32,418 nt of DNA from Deltaproteobacteria bacterium. Its GTDB lineage: Bacteria > Desulfobacterota_C > Deferrisomatia > Deferrisomatales > JACRMM01. Made by a program: the position numbers and the translations under genes. Under the pieces are notes generated by a model. The model searched no databases. It was given only the letters and a program-made list of their open reading frames with translations, and was not told the origin of the DNA. Position 1 is the stretch's first letter. Every line of letters starts with the position of its first letter. Location of the stretch: positions 1 through 32,418 of the forward strand of contig JACRCS010000907.1 of assembly GCA_016218905.1 (NCBI GenBank), given 5' to 3'. Below, one piece after another: positions 26,545 to 32,418 of this stretch.

Positions 26545-26575
26545 GTGAGCCTGCCGACGGCACCCTAAAACTCCC

Positions 26576-26581
26576 TTGATT
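26576..26581 (+). promoter_or_regulatory. TTGATT box (possible IHF site), copy 2
   Basis: TTGATT lies 33 bases before the sigma-54 element, the same offset as at 19652-19657, although most of the sequence between UAS and promoter has diverged. Conservation of position suggests a bound bending protein such as IHF. The full IHF consensus is not met. Confidence 0.4.
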
Positions 26582-26608
26582 CCGCGCGCAAACGGTACCT
26601 TGAAGCTG

Positions 26609-26624
26609 TGGCCCGGCGATTGCA
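26609..26624 (+). promoter_or_regulatory. Sigma-54 promoter of cluster 2
   Basis: TGGCCCGGCGATTGCA is identical over 16 bases to the element at 19685-19700. GG is at 26610-26611 and GC at 26622-26623. The next gene in this orientation is the enoyl-CoA hydratase at 27154. Confidence 0.82.
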
Positions 26625-27067
26625 CTCCCCCCTCTTGCGAAGGCAGTCGGAACTCCCCAAGCGGCGCACCGGAGTTCGGAAATTCCTCATCAGTCCCGGG
26701 CTTCGCCGGAGCTGGAACGAGCGGAAGGAGTTCGATATCTGACCGCGGACGCGCACCAACCGGTGAGTAGCGTTCCCGGCACGGAGAACCCTACTTCCGC
26801 CGCAGTCGTGCTCATCAGGTCAGCAGCTTCGCGGCGGGCCCGGAGGAGGGCGGTGGACCGTCGCACTGCCCGCTCGCTTCCGCTCGAGCCGGCAATTCGC
26901 CGAGCACTCACGAAATCAAACATTGGCTCTTGGCTTGGAGCAGGAGAACAGAAGAGTACCTGAGGGCTAGGGACATGTGCTGATTTGCACGTACGCACCG
27001 GCGGTCCTCGCCTACTCTTTCCCCGACTCGAGCTTGCAAACGGCTTTCAAAAACCGGAAGATGGGTA

Positions 27068-27096
27068 TTGACAATCAATCCAACGGATGGTGGAAT
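27068..27096 (+). promoter_or_regulatory. Sigma-70-like promoter ahead of cluster 2
   Basis: TTGACA (27068-27073), a 17-bp spacer and TGGAAT (27091-27096). Over a 34-base alignment it matches the ABC operon promoter at 25 positions, including CCAAC and GATGG in the spacer. It would give a short leader of about 50 nt to the hydratase gene. Confidence 0.5.
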
Positions 27097-27153
27097 AAGC
27101 ACCAGCATCGATGCCGCGCAGAGGGTCGGCATCGCAACGCCGAGGAGACGCGT

Positions 27154-27936
27154 ATGCAGAAAGAGACCCTGAGCTACGAGGTGAGAGACCGCGTCGGTGT
27201 CGTGACCATGACGCGCCCCAAGCAGCTCAACGCCATGAGCTCGCGGTTCTTCGCTGAGATGAACCAGGTGCTCGACGAGGCCGAGGCCGCCGACGTGGGC
27301 GCTCTGGTGCTCACCGGGCAGGGCAAGGCGTTCTGCGCGGGGGCCGACGTGGCGGAGGTCCAGACGATGAACACCATCGCCGCCATGACGACCTTCACCA
27401 ATCGCACCCACGAGCTCTTCGTCCGCATGGAGAGCTTCGACAAGCCGATCCTCGGAGCGATCAACGGAATCGCTTTGGGAGGGGGCTTCGAGCTCGCCCT
27501 CGCGTGCGACATGAGGATCGCCTCCAGTGAAGCGAAGCTCGGCCTGCCGGAAGCGAAGATCGGCCTCGTGCCCGGAGCAGGCGGCTGCACTCGGCTCCCG
27601 AAGATGGTCGGGATCGGCAAGGCGCTGGAGATCCTGATCCTGGGCGAGCCGATCACCGCCCGGGAGGCTCACGCCCTGGGCGTCGTCAACTGGGTGGTGG
27701 AGCCGGACCAGCTCGAAAGCGAGGCGCTGCGGATCGCCGGCGTGATGGCGCGGGAGCGCCCGCCGCTATCGATTGCAGCGATCAAGCGCGTCACGCGGTC
27801 GGCCGCCAACAGCGACACGCGCTCGGGCCTCGCGGTCGAGATGTTTGCGGCCCTGGCGCTGTCGTTCACGGCGGACAAGCAGGAGGGGATGAAGGCGCTC
27901 GCCGAGAGGCGGCCGCCGGCCTTCAAGGGTGCCTGA
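27154..27936 (+). CDS. Enoyl-CoA hydratase/isomerase (crotonase family)
   Basis: This 260-aa crotonase-fold protein has the oxyanion-hole segments AFCAGAD (59-65) and GIALGGGFELA (105-115). Both catalytic glutamates of true enoyl-CoA hydratases are at the expected places: Glu113 in GFELA and Glu133 in GLPEAK. It should hydrate a 2-enoyl-CoA to the 3-hydroxyacyl-CoA. I chose ATG 27154 because GAGGAG precedes it. The frame is open from 26977, but that extension overlaps the sigma-70-like promoter and is not protein-like. It is the first gene of cluster 2, 36 bp before the SDR gene, in a position comparable to BbsH in bbs-type pathways. Confidence 0.92.
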   Translation: MQKETLSYEVRDRVGVVTMTRPKQLNAMSSRFFAEMNQVLDEAEAADVGALVLTGQGKAFCAGADVAEVQTMNTIAAMTTFTNRTHELFVRMESFDKPILGAINGIALGGGFELALACDMRIASSEAKLGLPEAKIGLVPGAGGCTRLPKMVGIGKALEILILGEPITAREAHALGVVNWVVEPDQLESEALRIAGVMARERPPLSIAAIKRVTRSAANSDTRSGLAVEMFAALALSFTADKQEGMKALAERRPPAFKGA

Positions 27937-27972
27937 TCCATTGAGCACCTCTTTCTGAGAGAGGAGAAGACC

Positions 27973-28752
27973 ATGGACCTGAAGCAAGTTGTCGCGTTGG
28001 TTACCGGTGGGGCGTCTGGGTGCGGCGAAGGCACGGTGCGCTACTTCCTCGGCAAAGGAGCCAAGGGCGCCGTGATCCTCGACCTGAACGAGGAGAGGGC
28101 GAACCGGATCGTGGCCGAGCTGGGCGCCGACAAGGTGCTCTTCGTGAAGACCGACGTCTCGGACACCGAGGCGGTCGAGGCGGCGGTGAAGGCCGGCGTG
28201 GCGAAGTTCGGCGGCATCAACGTGATCGTGAACGCGGCCGCCATCGGGGCTCCCGGGAAGATCCTCGGCCGGGACGGCCCGATGGACATGAAGAAGTTCG
28301 TGCGCGCGATCCAGATCAACCTCTTCGGTCCCGTGAACGTAATCCGCGCGGGCATCGCCGAGATGGTAAAGAACGCGCCCAACGCCGACGGCGAGCGGGG
28401 CGTCATCGTCAACGTCTCGTCCGGGGCGGCCTACGAAGGGCAGATCGGCCAGGCCGCTTACAGCGCCGCCAAGGCCGGGCTCGTCGGGCTCAACATGCCG
28501 CTCGCCCGCGAGTTCGCCGCCCACGGCGTGCGCGTGATGTCGGTCTCGCTCGGCATGTTCGACACTCCGCTCTACGAGCAGGTCCCCCCCGCGGTGAAGG
28601 ACGACCTCATCCGGCAATCTCTCTTCCCCAAGCGCATGGGGCGCACGGACGAGTTCGCGATGTGCGTCGAGGAGATCGTGCGCAACCCGCTGCACAACGC
28701 GAGAGACTACCGTTTTGACGCCGGACTGATCTTGAGCCCTCACTCGAAGTGA
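27973..28752 (+). CDS. HSD10-like 3-hydroxyacyl-CoA dehydrogenase (SDR)
   Basis: This 259-aa SDR resembles type II 3-hydroxyacyl-CoA / 2-methyl-3-hydroxybutyryl-CoA dehydrogenase (HSD10). Shared features are the TGGASGCGEG cofactor loop (11-20), the GPMDMKKFVRAIQINLFG segment (102-119), EGQIGQAAYSAAKAG (155-169) and FDTPLYEQVPP. The catalytic residues are Ser149/150, Tyr163 and Lys167. It would oxidise the 3-hydroxyacyl-CoA with NAD to the 3-ketoacyl-CoA. The glycine-rich loop has GCG where HSD10 has GLG. SDRs also fill this step (BbsC/BbsD) in benzylsuccinate oxidation, where two are needed; only one is present here. Confidence 0.9.
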   Translation: MDLKQVVALVTGGASGCGEGTVRYFLGKGAKGAVILDLNEERANRIVAELGADKVLFVKTDVSDTEAVEAAVKAGVAKFGGINVIVNAAAIGAPGKILGRDGPMDMKKFVRAIQINLFGPVNVIRAGIAEMVKNAPNADGERGVIVNVSSGAAYEGQIGQAAYSAAKAGLVGLNMPLAREFAAHGVRVMSVSLGMFDTPLYEQVPPAVKDDLIRQSLFPKRMGRTDEFAMCVEEIVRNPLHNARDYRFDAGLILSPHSK

Positions 28753-28779
28753 CCGGGCCCTTCGCAGGGAGAATCAGGA

Positions 28780-29928
28780 ATGAAGCCGTACAGATCACCC
28801 TGGATGAACGAAGAGCTCGAGATCTTTCGTGAGACCGCGCGCCGCTTCTACGCCAACGAGGTCGCTCCCCACTCCGAGCGCTGGCGCAAAGAGAAGAAGG
28901 TCGACCGGGAGGTGTGGCTGAAGGCGGGGGAGCTGGGGCTCGTCTGCGCCAGCATCCCCGAGGAGTTCGGCGGAAGCGGCGGAACGTTCGCGCACGAAGC
29001 CGTCATGATCGAAGAGCAGGTCAAGATCGTGGACACGAGCTTCGGCTTCGTGCCGGGCAGCCTCAACGCTCCGCACTTCCTGCACGTGTCCGCGAGCCGC
29101 GAGCAGAACGCGAAGTGGCTGCCCGAGATCGCCCGGGGCGAGAGACTGCTCGCCGTGGCGATCACCGAGCCCAACGCGGGCACGGACGTGAAGGCGATCC
29201 GGGCCACGGCCAAGCGCGAAGGGGACGAGTACGTCCTCAACGGGAGCAAGACCTTCATCACCCACGGGCACCTGGCGGACTGGTGCCTGGTCGTGGCCCG
29301 GACCGGGGGGGCTGGCGCCAAGGGGCTGACCATGTTCATGGTCGACACCAAGACGCCCGGGTACAAGGTCGGCCGCATCCTCGACAAGATCGGTCAGACC
29401 GGGGTCGACACCTGCGAGATCTTCCTGGACGACGTGCGGGTCCCGGCCGAGAACATCGTCGGCGGTCGAGGAGAGGGAAAGGCCTTCGCTCAGCTGATGA
29501 ACTGTTTCGTCAACGAGCGACTCTCCATTGGGCTCACGGCCGTTGCCTCCATGGAGAAGGCCGTCGAGCTCACCATCCAGTACGCAAAGGAGAGGAAGCT
29601 CTTCAACGAGCCTCTCCTGAAGTTTCAGAATACCCGGTTCAAGCTGGCCGAGTGCCAGACCGAGGCCTACGCCGCCCGAATCTTCATCGACAACTTGATC
29701 TGCCGCTTGGTCCAGGGCGAGCAACTCGACAACGCCACCGCCGCCATGGCTAAGTGGTGGTGCTCCCAGAAGCAGTGCGAGGTCATCGACGAGTGTCTGC
29801 AGCTCTTCGGAGGCTACGGTTACATGACCGAGTACCCGATCGCGAAGCTCTATCTGGATGCTCGGGTTCAGAAGATCTACGGCGGAACCAATGAGATCAT
29901 GAAAGAGCTGATCGCTCGTGACATGTAG
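28780..29928 (+). CDS. Acyl-CoA dehydrogenase with LCAD/IVD-type catalytic site
   Basis: This is a 382-aa FAD-dependent acyl-CoA dehydrogenase of normal length, with the flavin motif AITEPNAGTDV (127-137) and C-terminal GGYGYM. The canonical base position near the C-terminus is Gly368 in IYGGTNEIMKELIAR, an ending very close to that of LCAD. In LCAD and isovaleryl-CoA dehydrogenase the base comes instead from an ERL segment in another helix. Here NERLSIG supplies Glu246, so activity is expected. The shifted base is typical for bulky or branched substrates. It sits 27 bp after the SDR and 25 bp before the DUF35 gene, and corresponds to the BbsG step if the pathway is bbs-like. Confidence 0.91.
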   Translation: MKPYRSPWMNEELEIFRETARRFYANEVAPHSERWRKEKKVDREVWLKAGELGLVCASIPEEFGGSGGTFAHEAVMIEEQVKIVDTSFGFVPGSLNAPHFLHVSASREQNAKWLPEIARGERLLAVAITEPNAGTDVKAIRATAKREGDEYVLNGSKTFITHGHLADWCLVVARTGGAGAKGLTMFMVDTKTPGYKVGRILDKIGQTGVDTCEIFLDDVRVPAENIVGGRGEGKAFAQLMNCFVNERLSIGLTAVASMEKAVELTIQYAKERKLFNEPLLKFQNTRFKLAECQTEAYAARIFIDNLICRLVQGEQLDNATAAMAKWWCSQKQCEVIDECLQLFGGYGYMTEYPIAKLYLDARVQKIYGGTNEIMKELIARDM

Positions 29929-29953
29929 CGCGCAATTGGATCGGAGACAAAGC

Positions 29954-30340
29954 ATGAGCCAGACTCAGAACTTCCAAGATGGGCTTTTCGAGATCGAAGG
30001 TGACTCGATCCGGCTCATCGGTTCGAAATGCAAGTCATGCGGTCGCGTCGTCTACCCCGCGGCGAAGTCGTGCCTCGACTGCTGCCACGAGGAGGTCGAG
30101 CCCCTGAAGCTGAGCAGTACGGGGAAGCTCTACACCTACACCACCGTTCACATGCCGATCCCGCATTTCCCGCCGCCTTTCAACCTCGGCTCCCTCGAGC
30201 TGCCCGAGGGTCTGAGTGTCTTCGCGTCGATCGCCGAGGGCACCGAGCTGAAGGTGGGGTTGCCCGTGCGTCTCGTGCCCGCGGTGCTCTGGCGGGAGGG
30301 CGAGACGGACGTGGTGGGCTACCGCATCGCGGCAACCTGA
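29954..30340 (+). CDS. DUF35 OB-fold zinc-ribbon protein, thiolase partner (BbsA-like)
   Basis: This 128-aa protein has a zinc ribbon with Cys26, Cys29, Cys40 and Cys43 (CKSC and CLDC) followed by an OB-fold domain with GKLYTYTTVHM. Start ATG 29954 removes an upstream in-frame extension that overlaps the acyl-CoA dehydrogenase. It is 20 bp before the Cys-containing thiolase gene, with which it should form a complex like BbsAB. Compared with the DUF35 protein at 6612-7013, it has a Pro-rich HFPPPF insertion in the OB domain and a longer C-terminus, so the two are separate subtypes. Confidence 0.9.
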   Translation: MSQTQNFQDGLFEIEGDSIRLIGSKCKSCGRVVYPAAKSCLDCCHEEVEPLKLSSTGKLYTYTTVHMPIPHFPPPFNLGSLELPEGLSVFASIAEGTELKVGLPVRLVPAVLWREGETDVVGYRIAAT

Positions 30341-30360
30341 GACGCGGGGAAGGGAAAGCT

Positions 30361-31506
30361 ATGAGAGAAGTCGCCATCATCGGCTTTGGACAGACGGTAT
30401 TCGGGAAATTCCCGGAGCGTTCGATCTCCGACCTGGGGGCGGAGGCGGTGCGCGCCGCGCTCAAGGACGCGGGAGTTCCCCCCAAGGAGATCCAGGCAGC
30501 CTACGCCTCGCGGCTCTTCGTCGACCTCATCACCGGCCAGACGATCCTGCGCGACGTCGGCATCACGGACATCGAGGTCACGAACGTGGAGAACGCCTGC
30601 GCCGGGGGCGGCACGGCCGTTCGCGGCCTGTGGAAGGACATCGCCGCGGGCTACTGCGACATCGGCATTGCCGTGGGCGTCGAGTCGATGACCACGAGCC
30701 CCATCGCCGGCAAGCTCATTCCGCCGGCGAAGGACGATGTGGACGGGATGCTCGGCATGACGCAGCCCGCCGTCTTCGCCATGCACGCCCGGCGCCTCAT
30801 GGAGACGCGCGGGGCGACGAGGGAAGACTTCGCGCAGGTGGCGGTCAAATCGCACCATGCGGCCTCGCTGAACCCGTACGCGCAGCACGGGAAGGAAGTG
30901 ACCGTGGAGCAGGTGCTCGGTTCGCGCATGGTCTGCGATCCGATCACCGTCTTCCAGTGCTGCCCGAACACCGACGGCGCCGCCGCGGTCATCATGTGCT
31001 CCATGGACGTGGCGCGCCGCTACACGACCCAGCCGGTGAGGGTGCGCGCCTCGGTGCTCCTCTCGGCGGACTACAACTTCAAGAAGACCGAGATGGCGAC
31101 CTTCGAGGTACAGCGGAAGGCGGCGGCCAAGGCGTACGAAATGGCCGGCCTCGGCCCCCAGGACTTGAACGTGGTCGAGGTGCACGACGCCTTCGCCCCC
31201 GAGGAGCTCATGCACTACGAGGACCTGGGACTCTGCAAGCCCGGCGAGATGATCTCGCTCCTCCGGTCGGGCGCCACGTCGCTCGGCGGCCGGGTCCCGG
31301 TCAACCCGAGCGGCGGACTGCAGTCGCTCGGCCACCCCCTCAGCGCCTCGGGCGTACGAAACGTGGGGGAGATCGTCCAGCACCTTCGGGGCCGTGCCGG
31401 CAAGCGGCAGGTCGCGGGCGCGAAGGTCGGGCTCGCGCAAATGCTCGGGGGCAACGCCATCGGTCTCGAGACCGGGGCGTGCTCGATCCACATCATGTCC
31501 GTCTAG
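30361..31506 (+). CDS. SCPx-type thiolase with intact nucleophilic Cys (BbsB-like)
   Basis: This 381-aa thiolase of the DUF35-associated branch has the nucleophile Cys80 in VENACAGGG. The first active-site His is His275 in VHDAFAPEE, and the second is His325 in LGHPLSASG. The C-terminal loop reads LAQMLGGNAIG rather than the usual Cys-Gly-Gly-Gly, so the second catalytic Cys of standard thiolases is missing. Thiolytic cleavage of a 3-ketoacyl-CoA is therefore likely but with a modified deprotonation step. ATG 30361 follows GGGGAAGGGAAAG. Contrast the thiolase-like protein at 5477-6610, which has lost Cys80 and His275 equivalents. Confidence 0.9.
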   Translation: MREVAIIGFGQTVFGKFPERSISDLGAEAVRAALKDAGVPPKEIQAAYASRLFVDLITGQTILRDVGITDIEVTNVENACAGGGTAVRGLWKDIAAGYCDIGIAVGVESMTTSPIAGKLIPPAKDDVDGMLGMTQPAVFAMHARRLMETRGATREDFAQVAVKSHHAASLNPYAQHGKEVTVEQVLGSRMVCDPITVFQCCPNTDGAAAVIMCSMDVARRYTTQPVRVRASVLLSADYNFKKTEMATFEVQRKAAAKAYEMAGLGPQDLNVVEVHDAFAPEELMHYEDLGLCKPGEMISLLRSGATSLGGRVPVNPSGGLQSLGHPLSASGVRNVGEIVQHLRGRAGKRQVAGAKVGLAQMLGGNAIGLETGACSIHIMSV

Positions 31507-31528
31507 GAGAAGCGAACGAGGGGCGGGT

Positions 31529-31635
31529 TCGCGTCGACGAAAGACGCGACGGTAGCCGGGGTTGTCGCCCCGGCGAGGGGCCCCGCCCGCGACCACAGAA
31601 GGGCCCGCCCGGGAATGTCTTTCCCGGGTGGGCTC
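31529..31635 (+). terminator. Three consecutive hairpins between thiolase and ligase genes
   Basis: Hairpin 1 pairs TCGCGTC (31529-31535) with GACGCGA (31543-31549). Hairpin 2 pairs GCCGGGG (31555-31561) with CCCCGGC (31568-31574). Hairpin 3 pairs GGGCCCGCCCGGGAA (31601-31615) with TTCCCGGGTGGGCTC (31621-31635), 15 bp with two G-U pairs and a 5-nt loop. The last is followed by CTTCGCC. Termination, attenuation or mRNA processing before the ligase gene is likely. Confidence 0.55.
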
Positions 31636-31654
31636 TTCGCCAGCGAGGTTGCAG

Positions 31655-32418
31655 ATGAGAGTGATCGGAGACCTCTCCAAGTTCAACGCGAGGCGCTTTC
31701 CGAACAAGCCCGCGCTGATCCTGGGGGAAGAGAAGCTGACGTACCTGGAGCTCGACCGGCTCTCCAACGCCGTCGCCAACTGGCTCGTCTCCCAGGGGGT
31801 CTCGGCCGGGGACCGGGTGGCCATCCTGGCCCTCAGCAGCCCGGAGTTCGCCGTGATCACGCAGGCGATCGCCAAGGCCGGCGCCGTCTTCGTTCCGGTC
31901 AACGCGCGCTTCTCGCCCGCCGAGATCGCGGTCCTCCTGAGCGGGAGCGACGCACGGGTGCTCTTCCTCGAGCCCGAGTTCCTGGCCGACGTGGAAGAGG
32001 CGTTCGCGTCCTCGACGGCGCGCCCGCAGCGGGTCGTCATCCGTTCGAAGGACGCTCCCGAGGGAATCCACCGCCTGGAGCGGATCCTCGCGGAGCAGCC
32101 GCAGACGCCGCCCGACGTCAAGGTCGACCCATCCTCGCCCACGATGATCATGTACACGGGCGGGACGACGGGCGCGCCGAAGGGCGTTGTCTACTCCCAC
32201 TACATGTTCCTCCGGTGCATCGAGGGCGCGGTGGTGGAGGGGGACCTGGGCCCCACCGACGTGATGCACCTCACCATGCCCCTCTTCCACAACGGGGGCT
32301 ACGCCGCGATGCTCGGCCCCGCTCTGATGGTGGGCGCGACCGTCGTCTGCTACCGCGGGAGCTTCGAGCCCGAGCGCATCCTCGCCGACATCGAGCGCTA
32401 CCGGATCACCCTGACGCA
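31655..32418 (+). CDS. Acyl-CoA synthetase (AMP-forming), 5' part only
   Basis: The first 254 residues of an AMP-forming acyl-CoA ligase are visible; the gene runs off the window end. The phosphate-binding loop is MYTGGTTGAPKG, with Gly where the more usual residue is Ser. The preceding Rossmann-like region includes GDRVAILALSSPEF and AKAGAVFVPVNARFSPAE. MPLFHNGGY matches the fatty-acid/aromatic CoA ligase active-site region. ATG 31655 has GAGG about 8 bases upstream. It follows the thiolase gene after 148 bp of hairpin-rich DNA in the same orientation. It may supply the CoA thioester for cluster 2. Confidence 0.88.
   Translation, partial: MRVIGDLSKFNARRFPNKPALILGEEKLTYLELDRLSNAVANWLVSQGVSAGDRVAILALSSPEFAVITQAIAKAGAVFVPVNARFSPAEIAVLLSGSDARVLFLEPEFLADVEEAFASSTARPQRVVIRSKDAPEGIHRLERILAEQPQTPPDVKVDPSSPTMIMYTGGTTGAPKGVVYSHYMFLRCIEGAVVEGDLGPTDVMHLTMPLFHNGGYAAMLGPALMVGATVVCYRGSFEPERILADIERYRITLT

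Larger units (their letters stand above)
26227..27153 (+). other. Intergenic region with two promoters, no clear gene
   Basis: This is 927 bp between the mutase genes and cluster 2. It holds the second UAS/sigma-54 promoter set (26513-26624) and a sigma-70-like promoter (27068-27096). Short frames on both strands (for example minus 26690-26998) have Arg/Ser-rich translations with no family features, so I call no gene. The stretch 26227-26512 shows nothing recognisable. The sigma-54 start site near 26635 would give an untranslated leader of about 520 nt. Confidence 0.6.

Noticed and set aside
26690..26998. Minus-strand frame of 102 codons in the long intergenic region
   Set aside because: Arg/Ser/Ala-rich with no family features and no good ribosome-binding site; not enough to call a gene.
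30319..32157. Minus-strand open frame of 612 codons opposite the thiolase and ligase genes
   Set aside because: Shadow of two motif-rich plus-strand genes, with no recognisable domain.

Overview
The window is GC-rich bacterial DNA made almost entirely of catabolic gene clusters. They include acyl-CoA ligases, acyl-CoA dehydrogenases, hydratases, short-chain dehydrogenases and thiolase/DUF35 pairs. With them are a UbiD-type decarboxylase, a tungsten-type aldehyde:ferredoxin oxidoreductase, two uptake systems (one ABC, one TRAP), a XylR/DmpR-type sigma-54 activator and a set of cobalamin-dependent mutase genes. This mix suits an anaerobic or facultative degrader of organic acids or aromatics, possibly a deltaproteobacterial or Desulfobacterota-like lineage. 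That placement is inference only: no rRNA or marker gene is present.

Layout. 1-384: tail of a hemerythrin-like protein. 445-8643: cluster 1, containing a UbiD-like decarboxylase, VLCAD-like acyl-CoA dehydrogenase, SDR, two MaoC-fold hydratases, a thiolase-like protein without the nucleophilic Cys, DUF35 and acyl-CoA ligase. 8820-10793: a solitary AOR. 11292-16916: a dipeptide/oligopeptide-type ABC transporter (fused ATPases, two permeases, binding protein) behind a structured leader, followed by a TetR regulator. 17905-19560 (minus): a sigma-54 activator with an aromatic-sensor N-terminus. 19882-26226: a TRAP transporter followed by two different glutamate-mutase E-like proteins and one B12-binding S-like subunit. 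27154-32418: cluster 2, containing enoyl-CoA hydratase, HSD10-like SDR, acyl-CoA dehydrogenase, DUF35, a Cys-containing thiolase and a truncated acyl-CoA ligase. Its gene content resembles the bbs (benzylsuccinate beta-oxidation) set without the CoA-transferase.

The main discovery candidate is a regulon spanning 17.9-32.4 kb. Upstream of both the TRAP/mutase operon and cluster 2 lies the same three-part promoter: a 32-bp inverted-repeat site (28 of 32 bases identical), a TTGATT box, and an identical 16-bp sigma-54 -24/-12 element, all at identical spacing. The divergent sigma-54 activator lies next to the first copy. The inferred pathway is TRAP import of a carboxylic acid, carbon-skeleton rearrangement by a new kind of adenosylcobalamin mutase, CoA activation, then beta-oxidation and thiolysis. 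Both mutase large subunits have lost residues that bind glutamate in true glutamate mutase, and each has lost different ones. A different substrate and a heteromeric large-subunit architecture are therefore plausible.
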